Source of the DNA: Pseudomonadota bacterium
GTDB taxonomy: Bacteria > Pseudomonadota > Alphaproteobacteria > Sphingomonadales > Sphingomonadaceae
Length of the DNA: 11,665 nucleotides
Reading direction: 5' to 3'
Assembly: GCA_023390675.1 (NCBI GenBank)
Contig: JAEWCK010000121.1
Coordinates: 1-11,665, forward strand
Shown: positions 1 through 7,867 of the stretch, piece after piece
Layout of the letters: the number at the start of each line of letters is the position of its first letter
Position numbering within the stretch: position 1 is the stretch's first letter
Notes under the pieces: model-generated
Databases searched by the model: none
What the model was told of the DNA's origin: nothing
The model's input: only the letters and a program-made list of their open reading frames with translations
Translations under genes and position numbers: made by a program

Positions 1-21
1 CGGTGTCGGTGTCGGTGTCGG
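1..21. repeat. Hexanucleotide tandem repeat (CGGTGT), cut by window edge
   Basis: Three full copies of CGGTGT plus a partial copy are visible, and the array may continue leftwards. On the coding (minus) strand it reads as ACACCG-type hexamers encoding alternating Pro and Thr, giving a PTPTPTP linker in the unrecognised protein. The unit is six bases, so copy-number change would alter linker length without shifting the frame. Confidence 0.75.
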
Positions 22-768
22 GGGGACGACGGCGAGAATATCGGTGAAGGCAAGCGCCTCGCCGGTCTTGATCGACGAGCTGCCGATCGGTTGCGCGAGC
101 CATTTGGCCACGGCGTCGGTCGGGAGCAGCGCGTTGATCCACGCCGCGCCGTTCTCGCCCGTCAGGTCCCTGAGCGACTGGAGCACTTCGCCCTGCGGCT
201 GGCCGCCCTTGGTGAAGGTCGCGGTGAAGCCCGGATCGGTGTCCGACACGAAGACGTTGCAGACCAGATCGAACCCGTCGAAGCTCAGCCCCGGCGGGGA
301 GATCGTGGTGCCGAGCGCCACCGAGGCGGTGATCTCGATCGGATGGTCCGCACGGCCGGTGAGGAGCAGCGGCGTGCTCACCGGAATCGCGAAGACGGGC
401 GCGAAGACGCCGGCGAGCACGCTCGCGCTGCCATCGACATATTTGTCGCAGATGCCGAAGCCCACCACCGCAGTGTCGGTCGCGCCCTTGGGGCGGATCA
501 CCAGATAGGCCGGCGTGCCGCCTTCGGAGCCGAGCGCATACCATTCGCCATCCGGAGTGTTCTCGGCCGCGTCGCCGAGCAATTGGCGCAGCATGTCGAG
601 CTGCGGCTTGCCGCGTCCGGGGGCCTGTTTGAGCTGCGCCACCGCGTCGCCGAACCAGCCGAGGTCGAAGTCGATATTGTCGCCGTCGGGCGAGAGGAGC
701 CCGATCAGCTCCCCCAGATACTGGAGGAGTTGGGGTACGCGTGTCGACGGGATCGGGATCGAAGTCAT
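1..768 (-). CDS. Unrecognised protein, N-terminal 256 residues (runs off left edge)
   Basis: An open frame on the minus strand starts at ATG 768-766, preceded six bases upstream by a strong AAGGGGGG ribosome-binding site. It stays open for 256 codons to the window edge, so the C-terminus is missing. The product begins MTSIPIPSTRVPQLLQYLG and has no signal peptide or membrane segment. The first 80 or so residues look helical. The rest is rich in alternating hydrophobic residues, Gly, Thr and Pro, as in beta-sandwich proteins (for example the stretches around LVIRPKGATDTAVVGFGICD and ITASVALGTTISPPGLSFDG). The last visible residues are a VVPPTPTPTP linker encoded by a CGGTGT hexamer repeat, which suggests another domain follows. 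I do not recognise the family and assign no function. It is divergent from the inhA-like gene and shares no obvious pathway with it. Confidence is high that it is a gene: a long uninterrupted frame, a good ribosome-binding site and codon use like its neighbours. Confidence 0.8.
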   Translation of the reverse strand, partial: MTSIPIPSTRVPQLLQYLGELIGLLSPDGDNIDFDLGWFGDAVAQLKQAPGRGKPQLDMLRQLLGDAAENTPDGEWYALGSEGGTPAYLVIRPKGATDTAVVGFGICDKYVDGSASVLAGVFAPVFAIPVSTPLLLTGRADHPIEITASVALGTTISPPGLSFDGFDLVCNVFVSDTDPGFTATFTKGGQPQGEVLQSLRDLTGENGAAWINALLPTDAVAKWLAQPIGSSSIKTGEALAFTDILAVVPPTPTPTP

Positions 769-989
769 GCGCCGCCCCCCTTCGGCGCAACTTTGACGCG
801 AGTCGAAGAAGGGCCGATGACGTTTTGTACCGTTCGCGAAATTATTTCAATCTGGGTATATGTCCGGAGATGCCGAACGCGCTATTATCCAGCCGTTCGC
901 GTGACTGGCGACTTGGATGGAGCACCAACGGGAAGCGCGGGCAACTGACGCCGCATCGCCTGGGCACCGCCTCGTACTTGGAGGAACAG
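769..989. promoter_or_regulatory. Divergent intergenic region with an AT-rich patch
   Basis: This 221-base gap separates the divergent left-edge gene and the inhA-like gene, so both promoters should lie here. Positions about 821-890 are clearly more AT-rich than the surroundings. On the minus strand TTGAAA (complement of 845-850) and TACAAA (complement of 824-829) could form a -35/-10 pair, but the 15-base spacing is short. The nonamer CCGTTCGCG occurs twice in direct orientation (about 830-838 and 893-901), and the first copy is followed by AA, making the palindrome TTCGCGAA. The second half (about 900-979) is GC-rich with nothing I recognise until the inhA-like ribosome-binding site. No small gene with good support is visible. 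Confidence 0.4.
980..985 (+). promoter_or_regulatory. Ribosome-binding site fixing the inhA-like start
   Basis: GGAGGA lies four bases before ATG 990. It decides the start, because the frame is open for another 83 codons upstream with no comparable ribosome-binding site and no homology to the family. Confidence 0.8.
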
Positions 990-1667
990 ATGCCCCAAGC
1001 GCTTCATATTGCTTTTCTTCTTTTCCCGAACGTGACTCAGCTCGATTTGACCGGTCCGGCGCAGGTGCTGTCGCGGCTCGGCGACGTGAAGCTCGATCTG
1101 GTCGCGAGAACGCGCGATCCGGTGCCCACCGACGCGCAGTTCGCGCTCACGCCGACCGCGACTTTCGCCGATATCGAGCGCACCGACATCCTCTGCGTGC
1201 CCGGCGGGTTCGGCACGGTCGCGGCGATGCAGGACGCGGAGACGCTCGACTGGGTGCGAAAGGTCGCCGCCGATGCGGAGTGGGTGACCAGCGTGTGCAC
1301 CGGCTCGCTCGTCCTCGCCGCGGCGGGACTGCTCAAGGGCTATCGATCGGCGTGCCACTGGGCCTCGCGCCACCAGCTCGCCTGGTTCGGCGCCGAGCCC
1401 GTCGCCGAACGCGTAGTATTCGACCGCAACCGCGTCTCGGGCGGCGGCGTCACTGCGGGAATCGACTTCGCGCTCGCGCTCACTGCCGCGATCCGCGGCG
1501 AGGAACATGCGAAATTCGTCCAGTTGAGCCTCGAATACGACCCCCGCCCGCCCTTCGACAGCGGCACCCCCGACCGGGCCGACCCCGAAATTCTCGCGCG
1601 CTATCGCGCGATGATCGAGAAATTTGCCCCCGACCGCGACGCGATCGTCCGCGCCATCGCCGGGCGC

Positions 1668-1676
<9 letters not shown>
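990..1676 (+). CDS. inhA: DJ-1/PfpI family protein, probable isonitrile hydratase
   Basis: The product has 228 residues, the length I recall for Pseudomonas putida InhA, and it matches that protein closely throughout. InhA adds water to isonitriles to give N-substituted formamides. The start IAFLLFPNVTQLDLTGP carries the conserved Asp (D19). The nucleophile elbow VTSVCTGS has Cys103 followed by Thr104, matching the Cys-Thr pair and Asp that are catalytic in InhA. GGGVTAGIDFAL and the C-terminal VQLSLEYDPRPPFDSG are further family signatures. Unlike GlxA/FtrA-type relatives it has no AraC-type DNA-binding domain. It should be a cytoplasmic homodimer. It is transcribed alone, and its 3' end overlaps the convergent udgX-like gene by nine bases. 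No isonitrile biosynthesis gene is visible, so the substrate could differ; the fold and family are certain, the exact reaction less so. Confidence 0.88.
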
Positions 1677-3074
<1,398 letters not shown>

Positions 3075-3080
3075 GGCAGC

Positions 3081-4085
3081 TCAACGCCTGGGCATCGAAT
3101 CGATCCATCGGCGCAGCAGCGCGACGCCTTCCTTATGCACGGTCGTGCGGCCGAGCTCGGGCATCGCGATGCCGGGATCGATGCTCTCCATCCGGTAGAT
3201 GAGGATCGAGGCGTCGGCATTGCCGGGCGCGATGTCGAACGCGCCCCCGCCGCTGCCGCGCCCCGCCGCGACCGGGCGCTTGCCGATGCCGGTCGACTGT
3301 CCCTCGGGCCGCGAGAGCTCGAGGAACAGACCTGAATTGGACGCCGCGCCCTCAGGGTTGTGGCAATGCGCGCAGTTGATCTCGAGATAGGCGCGCACCC
3401 GGGCGGCGAGCGGCGCGGAGGCGTCGTCGATCCGCGGCACGCGCGGCGCATCCCTCGGCGCGCGATCGAGCGTTCCCGCCGCGACCAACCGTTCGAGCTG
3501 ACCATTATGATTGAGATACCGCGCCTTGACACCGAGCGGCACGATCCGGCCGGCGAGCGCGTGGCAGTCCTTGCACTGGTTCTGGTTGGGGACTGCGTAG
3601 CTGATCGACTGCGTCTCGCCGGAGGGATCGGTGAAGGTCACCGGCACGCGCATCCCGGCGCGTTTCAGATCGGCCTCGTTGCCCGCCGCGTTCCAGACAT
3701 AGGGAACCGCGACCCAGCCGCTCGCACGGTGGAGCAGCAGACGCGTCTCGACAGGCGCGAACGCGCCGTCCTTGCGATAGCCGAAGGTCTTGATCAGCGC
3801 GCTGCCGACCGGCAGGTCGAACGCCTTGTCCGGCGCGTAGGCCGCGGTCTTGCCGGGGGGCACATAGAGATAGCGCTGCTTCTCGGCATAATCGGAGAAG
3901 AGCGCGGTCTCGAGATCGTAACCGGTGACGTGCGGTGCGGGCGTGCGCCGGGCGAGATCGGCGAAGAATCCGAAATCGGAGAGATGTGCTGGAAAGCCAT
4001 CACCCGCGATCGCCGCATCATTGACGCCGGGCTTCGAAACGAGCGCGGCGGCGAACAGGAGGATCGCGGCGGCGAGCGCCTTCAC
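3081..4085 (-). CDS. Secreted diheme c-type cytochrome, SO2930/HNE_0200 family
   Basis: The product has 334 residues and starts with GTG. An N-terminal hydrophobic stretch (about 3-16) after a Lys looks like a signal peptide, with an unclear cleavage site and no lipobox cysteine. Two CxxCH c-type heme motifs are visible: CKDCH at 171-175 and CAHCH at 238-242. A later IAMPE (around 307-310) could supply a Met axial ligand. The context NQNQCKDCHALAGR and NCAHCHNPEGAASNSGLF fits TIGR03806 (SO2930 family diheme cytochrome). Known of the family: it regularly occurs beside a beta-helix protein of TIGR03805, both are exported, and no function is established. That partner is the gene immediately upstream, overlapping by four bases (GTGA), so the two are probably translationally coupled. 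Electron transfer in the periplasm is inferred from the hemes; donor and acceptor are unknown. Confidence 0.88.
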   Translation of the reverse strand: MKALAAAILLFAAALVSKPGVNDAAIAGDGFPAHLSDFGFFADLARRTPAPHVTGYDLETALFSDYAEKQRYLYVPPGKTAAYAPDKAFDLPVGSALIKTFGYRKDGAFAPVETRLLLHRASGWVAVPYVWNAAGNEADLKRAGMRVPVTFTDPSGETQSISYAVPNQNQCKDCHALAGRIVPLGVKARYLNHNGQLERLVAAGTLDRAPRDAPRVPRIDDASAPLAARVRAYLEINCAHCHNPEGAASNSGLFLELSRPEGQSTGIGKRPVAAGRGSGGGAFDIAPGNADASILIYRMESIDPGIAMPELGRTTVHKEGVALLRRWIDSMPRR

Positions 4086-5272
4086 TTGGCCGCCGCCTCC
4101 ATCGACGCGGGCAGCCCTATCGGCGCGAGCATCGCGATCGGATTGCCCGCGAGCTGGGCCGGCTGGGGCTTCGCGGTCTCGACCGGCGCGCCGAGTGCGA
4201 GGCCGAGGCTCAGAACGGGCACCTTGTCATTGACGAGAAGGCCGACCGCATCGCCCCCGGTGCCGTCCCACAATACGGGCGGGATCGACCCGCCCATCGC
4301 CGCCGCCAGCATCGCGCCGCCGGGCATGGCGGGCGCGTAGCCGGCGCGGCCGTGCTGGTTGCCGGTCACGTAAATGTGGTGCGGGGTCGGGTCGTAGCCC
4401 TTGTCGTCGAAGGGTTGGCGATAGGAAGCGACCATTACGTTGGCTGTGCCGTTGCCCGACAGTTCGTTGCCGACCACCTGGACCATGTCCTGCGCCATCA
4501 CGAGCACGCCGGTGCCGGTGGGGACGCTCGCGACGATATTGCCCCTGGGCGCGAAATTGGGGCTATCATTGTCCACCACGCGATTCTGCGTGACCATCAC
4601 GTGGCCCGCCCCGCGCTTGGGCAGGCCCGGAAGATCGAAGACGAGGATGCCACCCGTGTTGTGCGTGGCGAGGTTGTCGCGGACCTCGGCATGACCGCTA
4701 TTCTCGATCTCGATCCCTGCGACGTTGAACTGCACGGTCGAGTTGCGGACGATGATACGGTCGGACTGGCCGACATAGATGCCGGCATCGGACGCACCCT
4801 TCACCGTGACGCCGTCGATGAGGATGTCGCTGCTTTCGACCGGATAGACGCCGTACGCGCCGTTGGTCGCCTTGGGGCCGCCGGTCCATTCGACGCGGAG
4901 GTCCTTGTAGACGATCCGGTCGGCGCCCTTGGACTTGATCCCGTCGCCCTTGCTGTCCTCGACCGCGAAGCCGCGCAGCACGACGTCGTCCGAAGTGACG
5001 AGCAGCCCCTCGCCCGCGCCCAACTGGCCCTTGAAGCTGAGCACCGTCTTGTCGGCGCCCATGCCGCGGACGGTGACTCGGTCGACGTCGAGGCTGAGCC
5101 CGTCGGTCAGCTCGAAGCGCCCCGCGCCGATCTGGACGATATCGCCGGGCGCCGCCTCGATCAGCGCGGCCTGGAGCCGCTGCTGCGCGTTGGGTCCGGC
5201 TTCGACGGTGATCGTCTTGGCGGCGGCGGGCGTCGCGAGCAGCAGCGCGGCGAATGCAGCGGTCCTCAGCAT
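4082..5272 (-). CDS. Secreted parallel beta-helix repeat protein (TIGR03805 type)
   Basis: The product has 396 residues. A clear Sec signal peptide with a TPAAA-KT cleavage site near residue 18 leads into TITVEAGPNAQQRLQAAL, the usual entry of right-handed beta-helix proteins (PDGDIVQIG-like PGDIVQIGAG at 42-51). Beta-helix turns fill about 60-310, with periodic Asn/Gly and repeats such as VTVRGMGADKTVLSF, VVLRGFAVEDSKGDGI, ILIDGVTVKGASDAGIYV, IIVRNSTVQFNVAGIEI and AEVRDNLATHNTGGILV. The remaining 85 or so residues are Ala/Pro/Gly-rich. It resembles NosD-like and carbohydrate-acting beta-helix proteins, but I see no recognisable polysaccharide lyase active site. It is the known two-gene partner of the diheme cytochrome that follows. 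A GGGAG sequence lies upstream of ATG 5272, and a candidate promoter with a palindrome lies in the 61-base gap before it. The function is unknown. Confidence 0.87.
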   Translation of the reverse strand: MLRTAAFAALLLATPAAAKTITVEAGPNAQQRLQAALIEAAPGDIVQIGAGRFELTDGLSLDVDRVTVRGMGADKTVLSFKGQLGAGEGLLVTSDDVVLRGFAVEDSKGDGIKSKGADRIVYKDLRVEWTGGPKATNGAYGVYPVESSDILIDGVTVKGASDAGIYVGQSDRIIVRNSTVQFNVAGIEIENSGHAEVRDNLATHNTGGILVFDLPGLPKRGAGHVMVTQNRVVDNDSPNFAPRGNIVASVPTGTGVLVMAQDMVQVVGNELSGNGTANVMVASYRQPFDDKGYDPTPHHIYVTGNQHGRAGYAPAMPGGAMLAAAMGGSIPPVLWDGTGGDAVGLLVNDKVPVLSLGLALGAPVETAKPQPAQLAGNPIAMLAPIGLPASMEAAAK

Positions 5273-5293
5273 CCTTCTCTCCCGTTTTCCGCC

Positions 5294-5322
5294 ATCTTAC
5301 GCGCGGCCGAGCGAATTGACAG
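5294..5322 (-). promoter_or_regulatory. Candidate promoter for the beta-helix/cytochrome pair
   Basis: On the minus strand, CTGTCA (complement of 5317-5322, four of six matches to TTGACA) and TAAGAT (complement of 5294-5299, four of six matches to TATAAT) are separated by exactly 17 bases. Transcription would begin around 5285-5288, giving a short leader before ATG 5272. This is inference from sequence alone; the -35 element overlaps the palindrome described separately. Confidence 0.45.
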
Positions 5323-5330
5323 ACCTGTCA
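5317..5330. promoter_or_regulatory. Palindromic operator-like site TGACAG-AC-CTGTCA
   Basis: A perfect six-base inverted repeat with a two-base centre lies between the radical SAM stop (5334-5336) and the beta-helix start, on top of the candidate -35 element. The central gap is too short for a good RNA hairpin and there is no T-run, so a protein-binding site is more likely than a terminator. Its size and symmetry would suit a TetR-type dimeric repressor, but no regulator gene is present in the window. Confidence 0.5.
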
Positions 5331-5333
5331 GTA

Positions 5334-6581
5334 TCACGCGGGAAACAGCTCGAGTTGCTCGCGCTTCGGTGCGACGAGCGGACGCAGGTCGGCGCGATCG
5401 GCAAGCGCGACCGGGCGCCAGTCCTCGGCTATCAGGAAGGGGCGGACCTTGGCGATCGACGCCGTCAGCCGGGCGACATCGGCGAGGCGGAGTCGCCGCC
5501 AGCGTCGCGTGGCGAGGATCGAGTCGACGGCCTTCACCCCGAGCCCCGGCACGCGGAGCAGCGCTTCGCGCGCGGCGCGGTTGACGTCGACCGGGAAGCG
5601 GTCGCGGAACTTGAGTGCCCAGGCAAGCTTGGGATCGATGTCGAGCGGAAGCATGCCGGTGTCGTCGGCAGCCTCGGCAACTTCGCGGGGTCGATAGTCG
5701 TAAAAGCGCATCAGCCAGTCCGACTGGTAGAGCCGGTGCTCGCGCATCAGCGGCGGGCGCTGGAGCGGGAGCACGGCACTGGCGTCGGGGATCGGGCTGA
5801 ACGCCGAATAATAGACGCGGCGCAGCTCGAAGCGATCGTAGAGCCCGGCGGCGCGGCCGATGATGTCGCTGTCGGTCGCGGCGTCGGCGCCGACGATCAT
5901 CTGGGTCGACTGGCCGGCGGGCGCAAAAGCGGGCGCGGACTTGTAGCGCGCCTTCGCGTCGCTCAGGTCTTCGATCGCGGATTTCATGTAGCGCATCGCG
6001 CCTTCGATCCGGCCAGCGGACTTTTCGGGCGCGAGCCGCGTCAGCCCCGCGGCCGTGGGCAGCTCGACGTTGATCGAGACGCGATCGGCATGGAGCCCGG
6101 CCTGATGGACCAGCTCGGGATCCGCGTCGGGAATCGTCTTCAGATGGATATAACCGCGGAAATCATGCTCCTCGCGCAGCAGCTTCGCGACGCGGACGAT
6201 CTGCTCCATCGTATAGTTCGACGAGCGGATGATGCCTGAGGAAAGGAACAGCCCCTCGATATAATTGCGCTTGTAGAAAGCGAGGGTGAGATCGACGACC
6301 TCCTCGGGGGTGAAGCGCGCGCGGCGGACGTTCGAACTCTTGCGGTTGATGCAGTAGTGGCAGTCGAAGATGCAGCTGTTGGTCAGCAGGATCTTGAGCA
6401 ACGAGATGCAGCGGCCGTCAGGAGCATAAGCGTGGCAGATGCCCATGCCTTCGGTCGAGCCCAGCCCCTTGCCGCCGCCCGACGACTTGCGCTTCGCCGT
6501 GCCCGAAGACGCACAGGAGGCGTCGTATTTGGCGGCGTCAGCGAGGATTTCGAGCTTGGCGCGAAGATCAAGTTGGCCCAT
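5334..6581 (-). CDS. Putative DNA modification/repair radical SAM protein (TIGR03916 type)
   Basis: The product has 415 residues, about the usual family length. The radical SAM cluster motif is C70-x3-C74-x2-C77 (NSCIFDCHYCINR). Before it come the family's conserved KYDASCASSG and GICHAYAPDGRCISLLKILLTN. Barrel segments follow (LFLSSGIIRS, GYIHLKTIPDAD, VSINVELPTAAGLTRLAPEK), then TQMIVGADAATDSDII. Near the C-terminus a helix-hairpin-helix-like segment, LLRVPGLGVKAVDSILATRR (341-360), suggests nucleic-acid binding. Known of the family: members co-occur with DUF4130/UdgX proteins, from which a DNA repair role was proposed; the reaction is unknown. ATG 6581 was chosen because homology begins exactly there. 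The frame extends 67 codons further upstream without family-like sequence. It heads the four-gene minus-strand block. A LexA box lies just 3 bases upstream of the start and takes the place of a normal ribosome-binding region (only a GAGTGA inside the box). Confidence 0.93.
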   Translation of the reverse strand: MGQLDLRAKLEILADAAKYDASCASSGTAKRKSSGGGKGLGSTEGMGICHAYAPDGRCISLLKILLTNSCIFDCHYCINRKSSNVRRARFTPEEVVDLTLAFYKRNYIEGLFLSSGIIRSSNYTMEQIVRVAKLLREEHDFRGYIHLKTIPDADPELVHQAGLHADRVSINVELPTAAGLTRLAPEKSAGRIEGAMRYMKSAIEDLSDAKARYKSAPAFAPAGQSTQMIVGADAATDSDIIGRAAGLYDRFELRRVYYSAFSPIPDASAVLPLQRPPLMREHRLYQSDWLMRFYDYRPREVAEAADDTGMLPLDIDPKLAWALKFRDRFPVDVNRAAREALLRVPGLGVKAVDSILATRRWRRLRLADVARLTASIAKVRPFLIAEDWRPVALADRADLRPLVAPKREQLELFPA

Positions 6582-6584
6582 GTC

Positions 6585-6599
6585 GTTCACTCTATGTTC
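6585..6599 (-). promoter_or_regulatory. LexA box (alphaproteobacterial SOS operator GTTC-N7-GTTC)
   Basis: On the plus strand the sequence is GTTCACTCTATGTTC, a perfect match to the direct-repeat LexA operator of alphaproteobacteria. Read with the radical SAM gene it is GAACATAGAGTGAAC, ending 3 bases before the ATG. By eye I found no second GTTC-N7-GTTC or GAAC-N7-GAAC in the window. Bound LexA would block transcription of the radical SAM gene, and perhaps the whole block down to udgX. It could also affect the divergent membrane glycosyltransferase, whose start is 56 bases away. Confidence 0.8.
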
Positions 6600-6654
6600 T
6601 TGATATTGCAGAGTCCAGCCGCTTGTGGGATGGCCGCGGCGAAAGGGGCGGGCG

Positions 6655-7860
6655 ATGCGGCTGAAGGTTGACCGGCAGTTCGGGATGCTGCTCGCCGCGC
6701 TGGCGCTGGCGTGTCTTCTCGGCTGGCTGTTCAAGGCGCAGTGCACGCCCGGCGGTTGGACCGCATCCGAGCAATACACCACCGGCTGCTACAGCGACGC
6801 GATCCCCTTTTGGAGCGCGCGCGAGGTCGAGAAGGGCAAACTCCCCTATCTCGAGACTCCGATGGAATATCCGGTGCTCACGGGCGCTGCGATCTGGATC
6901 GAAGGCGCCGCCGTGCGCGCCCTGTTCGGCGCGAAGGCCAATGCCGTGACGTTCCTCGGCGCAGTGACTCTCGTCAATGCGATGCTCGCCTTCCTCGTCC
7001 TGTGGATGTTCCGGCGCGCCGGGATGGATGCGGCGCGGCTCTGGGGCTGGGCGCTCGCCCCGCCGCTGATCCTCTATCTCGGGCACAATTGGGACCTGCT
7101 CGCGGTGAGCTTCGCGGTCGCCGCGATGCTGCTCGCGTGCGCCAACCGGCTTGTAGCCACCGCGGCGACCGCGGGGCTTGGCGTCGCGGCCAAGCTCTAT
7201 CCGGTGGTGATGCTCCCGTTGCTCGGGCTTTCGGCGCTGTTCGAGGCCGGCAAGAGCTGGCGCGAACGGCTGATCCGCGCTGCGATGTTGTCGGCCGCGG
7301 CGATCGGGGCATGGGCGGCGGTCAATCTGCCGATCGCGCTCGCCGCGCCCTATAATTGGAGCGAATTCTACCGCTTCTCGCAGGCGCGCAGCGGCACCGC
7401 CTCGGGCACATGGGACGTACTCGCGGGCATGAATTGGCTCGTGCTTGGCGTGGAGGACAAGAACCGAACCGCCGCGATCCTCTTCCTGCTCGGCGCGGCG
7501 GCGATCGTCGGGCTCGGCTGGAAGCGCCATCGCGATCGGCTCTGGGTGCTGTTCACCCCGGTGCTCGCCTGGTTCATGCTCACCAACAAGGTCTATTCGC
7601 CGCAATTCGACCTGTGGCTCTATCCGATGCTGCTGATGACTGCGCCACGGCTATTGCCCGTCGCGCTGTTCGCGATCACCGATATCGCCGCCTATTTCAC
7701 CGAATTCTGGCTGTTCGCGGGGATGGAAAATGCCTGGCCCTATGCGCTGCCGCAGGACGTCGCCATCGCAGCGTTCGCGCGAGCGCTGGTCATGCTCTGG
7801 CTGATCGCCGATGCGGTCAGGCGGGGCCCGCCCGAATGGATCGCGCCCAAACAGGCGTAA
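6655..7860 (+). CDS. Multi-spanning membrane protein, GT87-like glycosyltransferase
   Basis: The product has 401 residues and many hydrophobic segments (about 10-26, 97-120, 132-163, 168-198, 208-231, 273-288, 296-310, 325-350, 368-388). The layout fits GT-C fold enzymes of the GT87/DUF2029 family, which transfer mannose or similar sugars from a polyprenyl-phosphate carrier on the outer face of the membrane. Family-like features are an acidic first loop (CYSDAIPFW, Asp48 as the likely catalytic residue), METPMEYPVLTG (EYP at 71-73), AAKLYP (179-183) and NKVYSPQFDLWLYP (311-324). ATG 6655 is chosen because AAAGGGG lies six bases upstream; an in-frame GTG at 6625 is less likely. It is divergent from the radical SAM gene and converges, seven bases apart, with the small secreted protein gene. 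The sugar donor and acceptor cannot be read from the sequence. Confidence 0.78.
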   Translation: MRLKVDRQFGMLLAALALACLLGWLFKAQCTPGGWTASEQYTTGCYSDAIPFWSAREVEKGKLPYLETPMEYPVLTGAAIWIEGAAVRALFGAKANAVTFLGAVTLVNAMLAFLVLWMFRRAGMDAARLWGWALAPPLILYLGHNWDLLAVSFAVAAMLLACANRLVATAATAGLGVAAKLYPVVMLPLLGLSALFEAGKSWRERLIRAAMLSAAAIGAWAAVNLPIALAAPYNWSEFYRFSQARSGTASGTWDVLAGMNWLVLGVEDKNRTAAILFLLGAAAIVGLGWKRHRDRLWVLFTPVLAWFMLTNKVYSPQFDLWLYPMLLMTAPRLLPVALFAITDIAAYFTEFWLFAGMENAWPYALPQDVAIAAFARALVMLWLIADAVRRGPPEWIAPKQA

Positions 7861-7867
7861 GCGCTGC

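Noticed and set aside
1..21. Short tandem repeat as a possible CRISPR or origin iteron array
   Set aside because: The unit is six bases with no spacers, and it reads as an in-frame Pro-Thr linker.
741..989. In-frame upstream extension of the inhA-like gene by 83 codons
   Set aside because: The family starts at MPQALHIAFLLFP, a strong GGAGGA precedes ATG 990, and the extension would overlap the left-edge gene.
5317..5330. Palindrome after the radical SAM stop as a transcription terminator
   Set aside because: The short stem, two-base centre and absence of a T-run argue against it; an operator fits better.
6582..6782. Upstream in-frame extension of the radical SAM frame by 67 codons
   Set aside because: The added residues do not resemble the family, would overlap the divergent glycosyltransferase start, and would place the LexA box inside the coding sequence.
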